Positions 62,384 to 64,000 of a DNA stretch of 64,000 nucleotides are shown in pieces. Made by a program: the position numbers and the translations under genes. This DNA is from Akkermansiaceae bacterium (GTDB lineage: Bacteria > Verrucomicrobiota > Verrucomicrobiia > Verrucomicrobiales > Akkermansiaceae): contig CAJIZY010000014.1 in assembly GCA_905181965.1 (NCBI GenBank), forward strand, positions 123,281 to 187,280. Direction: 5' to 3'. The notes beneath the pieces are model-generated. The model was not told the origin of the DNA. It did not search any database and saw only the letters and a list, made by a program, of their open reading frames with translations. Every line of letters begins with the position of its first letter. Within the stretch, counting starts at the first letter, position 1.

Positions 62384-63065
62384 CTAGAGTTCTTTCACGT
62401 AGATGTTACGCCATTGGACGGGAGCGCCGTGGGTCTGTAATTGGATTGGTCCGGCTTTTGGAAGTGGGCCCTTCTTATCGAAGTAGTTATAAAGTTTTTT
62501 TCTGATCAACGATGAGCTTTTCGTTGAGATGGATTGTTACTTTTTCGCCGATTAGCTGAATGACAATAGTGTTCCATTCTCCTACGGGTTTGTCGGCGTG
62601 AACGAGTGGCTCTCGACCAGGAGTGCCTTTGGGATTATTCCAGAGGCCGCCGGAACCCTTCTTTGCGCCATGTTTCCAGCTGCCTCCAGCTTCGGTAGTA
62701 TCCCAAAGTTGGACTTGCGGAATACCGCGGAGGTAAATGCCGCTGTCGGCTTTCGGGGCGAGCTTGTATTCGAGCTGCAGCTCAAAGTCGGCGTAGTTTT
62801 TCTCGGTGGTGAGAAAGAGACCGTGGCCGTCGTTGTGGATGATGCCATCACCGACTTTCCAGTGCTTGGCGATATTTTCGAGGCTCTTCTTTTTCTTTTC
62901 AGCAAGTTTTTCTGCCGGGAGAGCGAGGTATTTTACGGGGTTTTCAGTGGCAGCTCCCCACCAACCGGTGAAGTTCTTGCCATTGAAAAGAGAGGTGAAT
63001 CCTTCGGGAGGGGCGGCGAAGAGAGGGGTGACCAAGAGGGTGAATCCAAGCAAGATTGTTTTCAT
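62384..63065 (-). pseudogene. DUF1080 protein with frameshift in a seven-base homopolymer
   Basis: From the ATG at 63065 (signal peptide MKTILLGFTLLVTPLFA) a DUF1080 domain reads GFTSLFNGKNFTGW, DFELQLEYKLAPKADSGIYL and VTIHLNEKLIVDQ, then stops at 62487. Shifting one base at the T7 run at 62495-62501 (A7 on the coding strand) restores the expected end: LYNYFDKKGPLPKAGPIQLQ and WRNIYVKEL, with TAG at 62384-62386, just before a strong terminator. One surplus A is therefore either a real null mutation or a sequencing error. The repaired protein has about 226 residues, normal for the family; the family is linked to 3-keto-glycoside processing or sugar binding. Confidence 0.9.
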
Positions 63066-63202
63066 AGGAACAAAATACACATTTTTGAGGAAAGCTTTAT
63101 CACGAAAATGGAAAAAGTCCGGGAAGCCTGATTTTGGGTTAATTTTTCGATCGTATGGTTCGGTTTGAAAAATATCTGTAAATGGGCTATCCTCGTCCCG
63201 AT

Positions 63203-63805
63203 ATGAAAAAAGGAATCTCCCTCGCGGTGGTCGTGGCTCTCGGATTTGGGATTTACGTCTATGCTCAGGATAAGACGAAATCTGCGATGCCGGTGGCCAA
63301 AGAGGTGCCTAAAGCGATTGCCAAGGAAGAGGCTGCTAAGCTGACTGATGAAGAGTGGAAAAAGCGTCTAACCCCGGAGCAATACCGGATATTGCGTCAG
63401 GCTGGCACCGAGCGTTCGAATGGCCAAATTTATAAGGAGTTCAAAGCCCAAGGTGGCGGAACCTACTATTGTGCCGGTTGTAACACTGAGCTTTTTTCAT
63501 CGAAGGAGAAGTTCGATTCTCATTGCGGCTGGCCTTCATTTTATGATCCATCAAAGGCAAAAAATGTGAGGACGAAAGTTGATCGTAGTGGTTTCATGGT
63601 TCGGACTGAAGTGATCTGTGCTGTTTGTGATGGCCATCTCGGTCACGTCTTTACTGGCGAAGGTTTTAATACGCCAACCGACAAGCGTTACTGCATCAAT
63701 GGAACTTCTTTAAAGTTTGTTCCTGCCAGAGTCGCAGGAACGGTGAAGAAGAAAGTGGGTGAGCAAAAGACATCTAAGGGGTCGGAAGAAAAGGAAGGTA
63801 AGTAG
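63203..63805 (+). CDS. msrB: Exported methionine sulfoxide reductase B
   Basis: 200 residues from the ATG at 63203, chosen because it begins a signal or anchor (MKKGISLAVVVALGFGIYVYA); an upstream ATG at 63182 is in frame. The MsrB domain (about 60-175) shows EEWKKRLTPEQYRILRQAG, the zinc cysteines in CAGC and CAVCDGHLGHVF, HCGWPSFY, and the catalytic Cys164 in RYCINGTSLKF. It reduces methionine-R-sulfoxide in envelope proteins. A Lys-rich tail follows. It is monocistronic; the last 195 bases of the window hold no gene I can support. Confidence 0.95.
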   Translation: MKKGISLAVVVALGFGIYVYAQDKTKSAMPVAKEVPKAIAKEEAAKLTDEEWKKRLTPEQYRILRQAGTERSNGQIYKEFKAQGGGTYYCAGCNTELFSSKEKFDSHCGWPSFYDPSKAKNVRTKVDRSGFMVRTEVICAVCDGHLGHVFTGEGFNTPTDKRYCINGTSLKFVPARVAGTVKKKVGEQKTSKGSEEKEGK

Positions 63806-64000
63806 GAGCTTTTTCGCTTGCCCCAGAATACCCGCTCATTGCTAATTCTATTTCGTTCCCCGGCCCGGGTAGACTTTTATTTCTGTAGATCAATGAGTTT
63901 GGAGAAAGAATGACGGCTATGATTGTAGCCAGCCTATTTCTGGTATTAGCCTTTTGAATCTGCTATTTGCTTTAAAGATGAATATCAGTTCGATCATAAC

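Noticed and set aside
63901..63957. Tiny hydrophobic frame MTAMIVASLFLVLAF, considered as KdpF-like
   Set aside because: Only 15 residues before the stop, with no kdpA visible before the window ends.

Overview
The window reads as a chromosomal segment of a marine member of the Verrucomicrobiota (Planctomycetes-Verrucomicrobia-Chlamydiae group). The evidence is gene content: a DUF1592-type planctomycete cytochrome c protein overlapping a DUF1552 partner, two DUF1080 proteins, four sulfatases, a PEP-CTERM protein, a CotH/lamin-tail/LamG giant, FG-GAP/ASPIC repeats, and many secreted proteins ending in the C-terminal comparison domain common in this phylum. No rRNA, tRNA, CRISPR array, integrase or transposase was seen.

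Layout. 1-6.6 kb: end of a rightward gene with its terminator, then a leftward pair made of an outer-membrane protein carrying a perfect heptapeptide repeat and a 1634-residue DUF11-type surface protein. 6.8-11.8 kb: c-type cytochrome/DUF1552 pair and a DUF1080 gene. 11.8-20.2 kb: a damaged stretch with a truncated secreted gene, an AT-rich priA-like scrap, a metallopeptidase with a shifted tail, a split two-domain acetyltransferase, an OmpA gene with an abnormal end and a frameshifted sulfatase; an intact sulfatase and an HtrA protease lie among them. 20.2-23.7 kb: subtilisin/kexin-like protease, PhhB, CPBP protease. 23.8-27.9 kb: a tight five-gene operon (PpiC, DUF3570 barrel, ApbE flavin transferase, DUF4266 lipoprotein, secreted protein). 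28-33.4 kb: serine hydrolase, then a Fur-family regulator heading sufCBD. 33.5-47 kb: sulfatase and a surface-protein island whose LamG modules have exchanged sequence. 47-57.6 kb: DUF1537 kinase (interrupted), helical-repeat protein, Gfo/Idh/MocA oxidoreductase, membrane pseudokinase, sulfatase, SH3/BamE-like protein, glutamate dehydrogenase, cupin. 57.8-63.8 kb: three-gene ABC operon, phosphoesterase, catalytically dead M23-like protein, frameshifted DUF1080, secreted MsrB.

Together the genes describe a heterotroph with a large investment in surface and periplasmic proteins, probably acting on sulfated polysaccharide. Core genes (suf, gdhA, msrB, ABC, htrA) are intact, while accessory secreted genes carry single-base indels. 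Two short AT-rich segments encode pieces of PriA (Bacteroidota-like) and SecF (SAR11-like) inside unrelated genes. This makes assembly chimerism a serious possibility and is the main caution for the reader.

The most interesting candidate system is the PpiC-DUF3570-ApbE-DUF4266 operon. The DUF3570 barrel carries a D-x-x-T-G-x-T motif like the sites that ApbE flavinylates. A kinase-fold protein that has lost its catalytic residues and is tethered to the membrane (52.0-53.5 kb) is the second.
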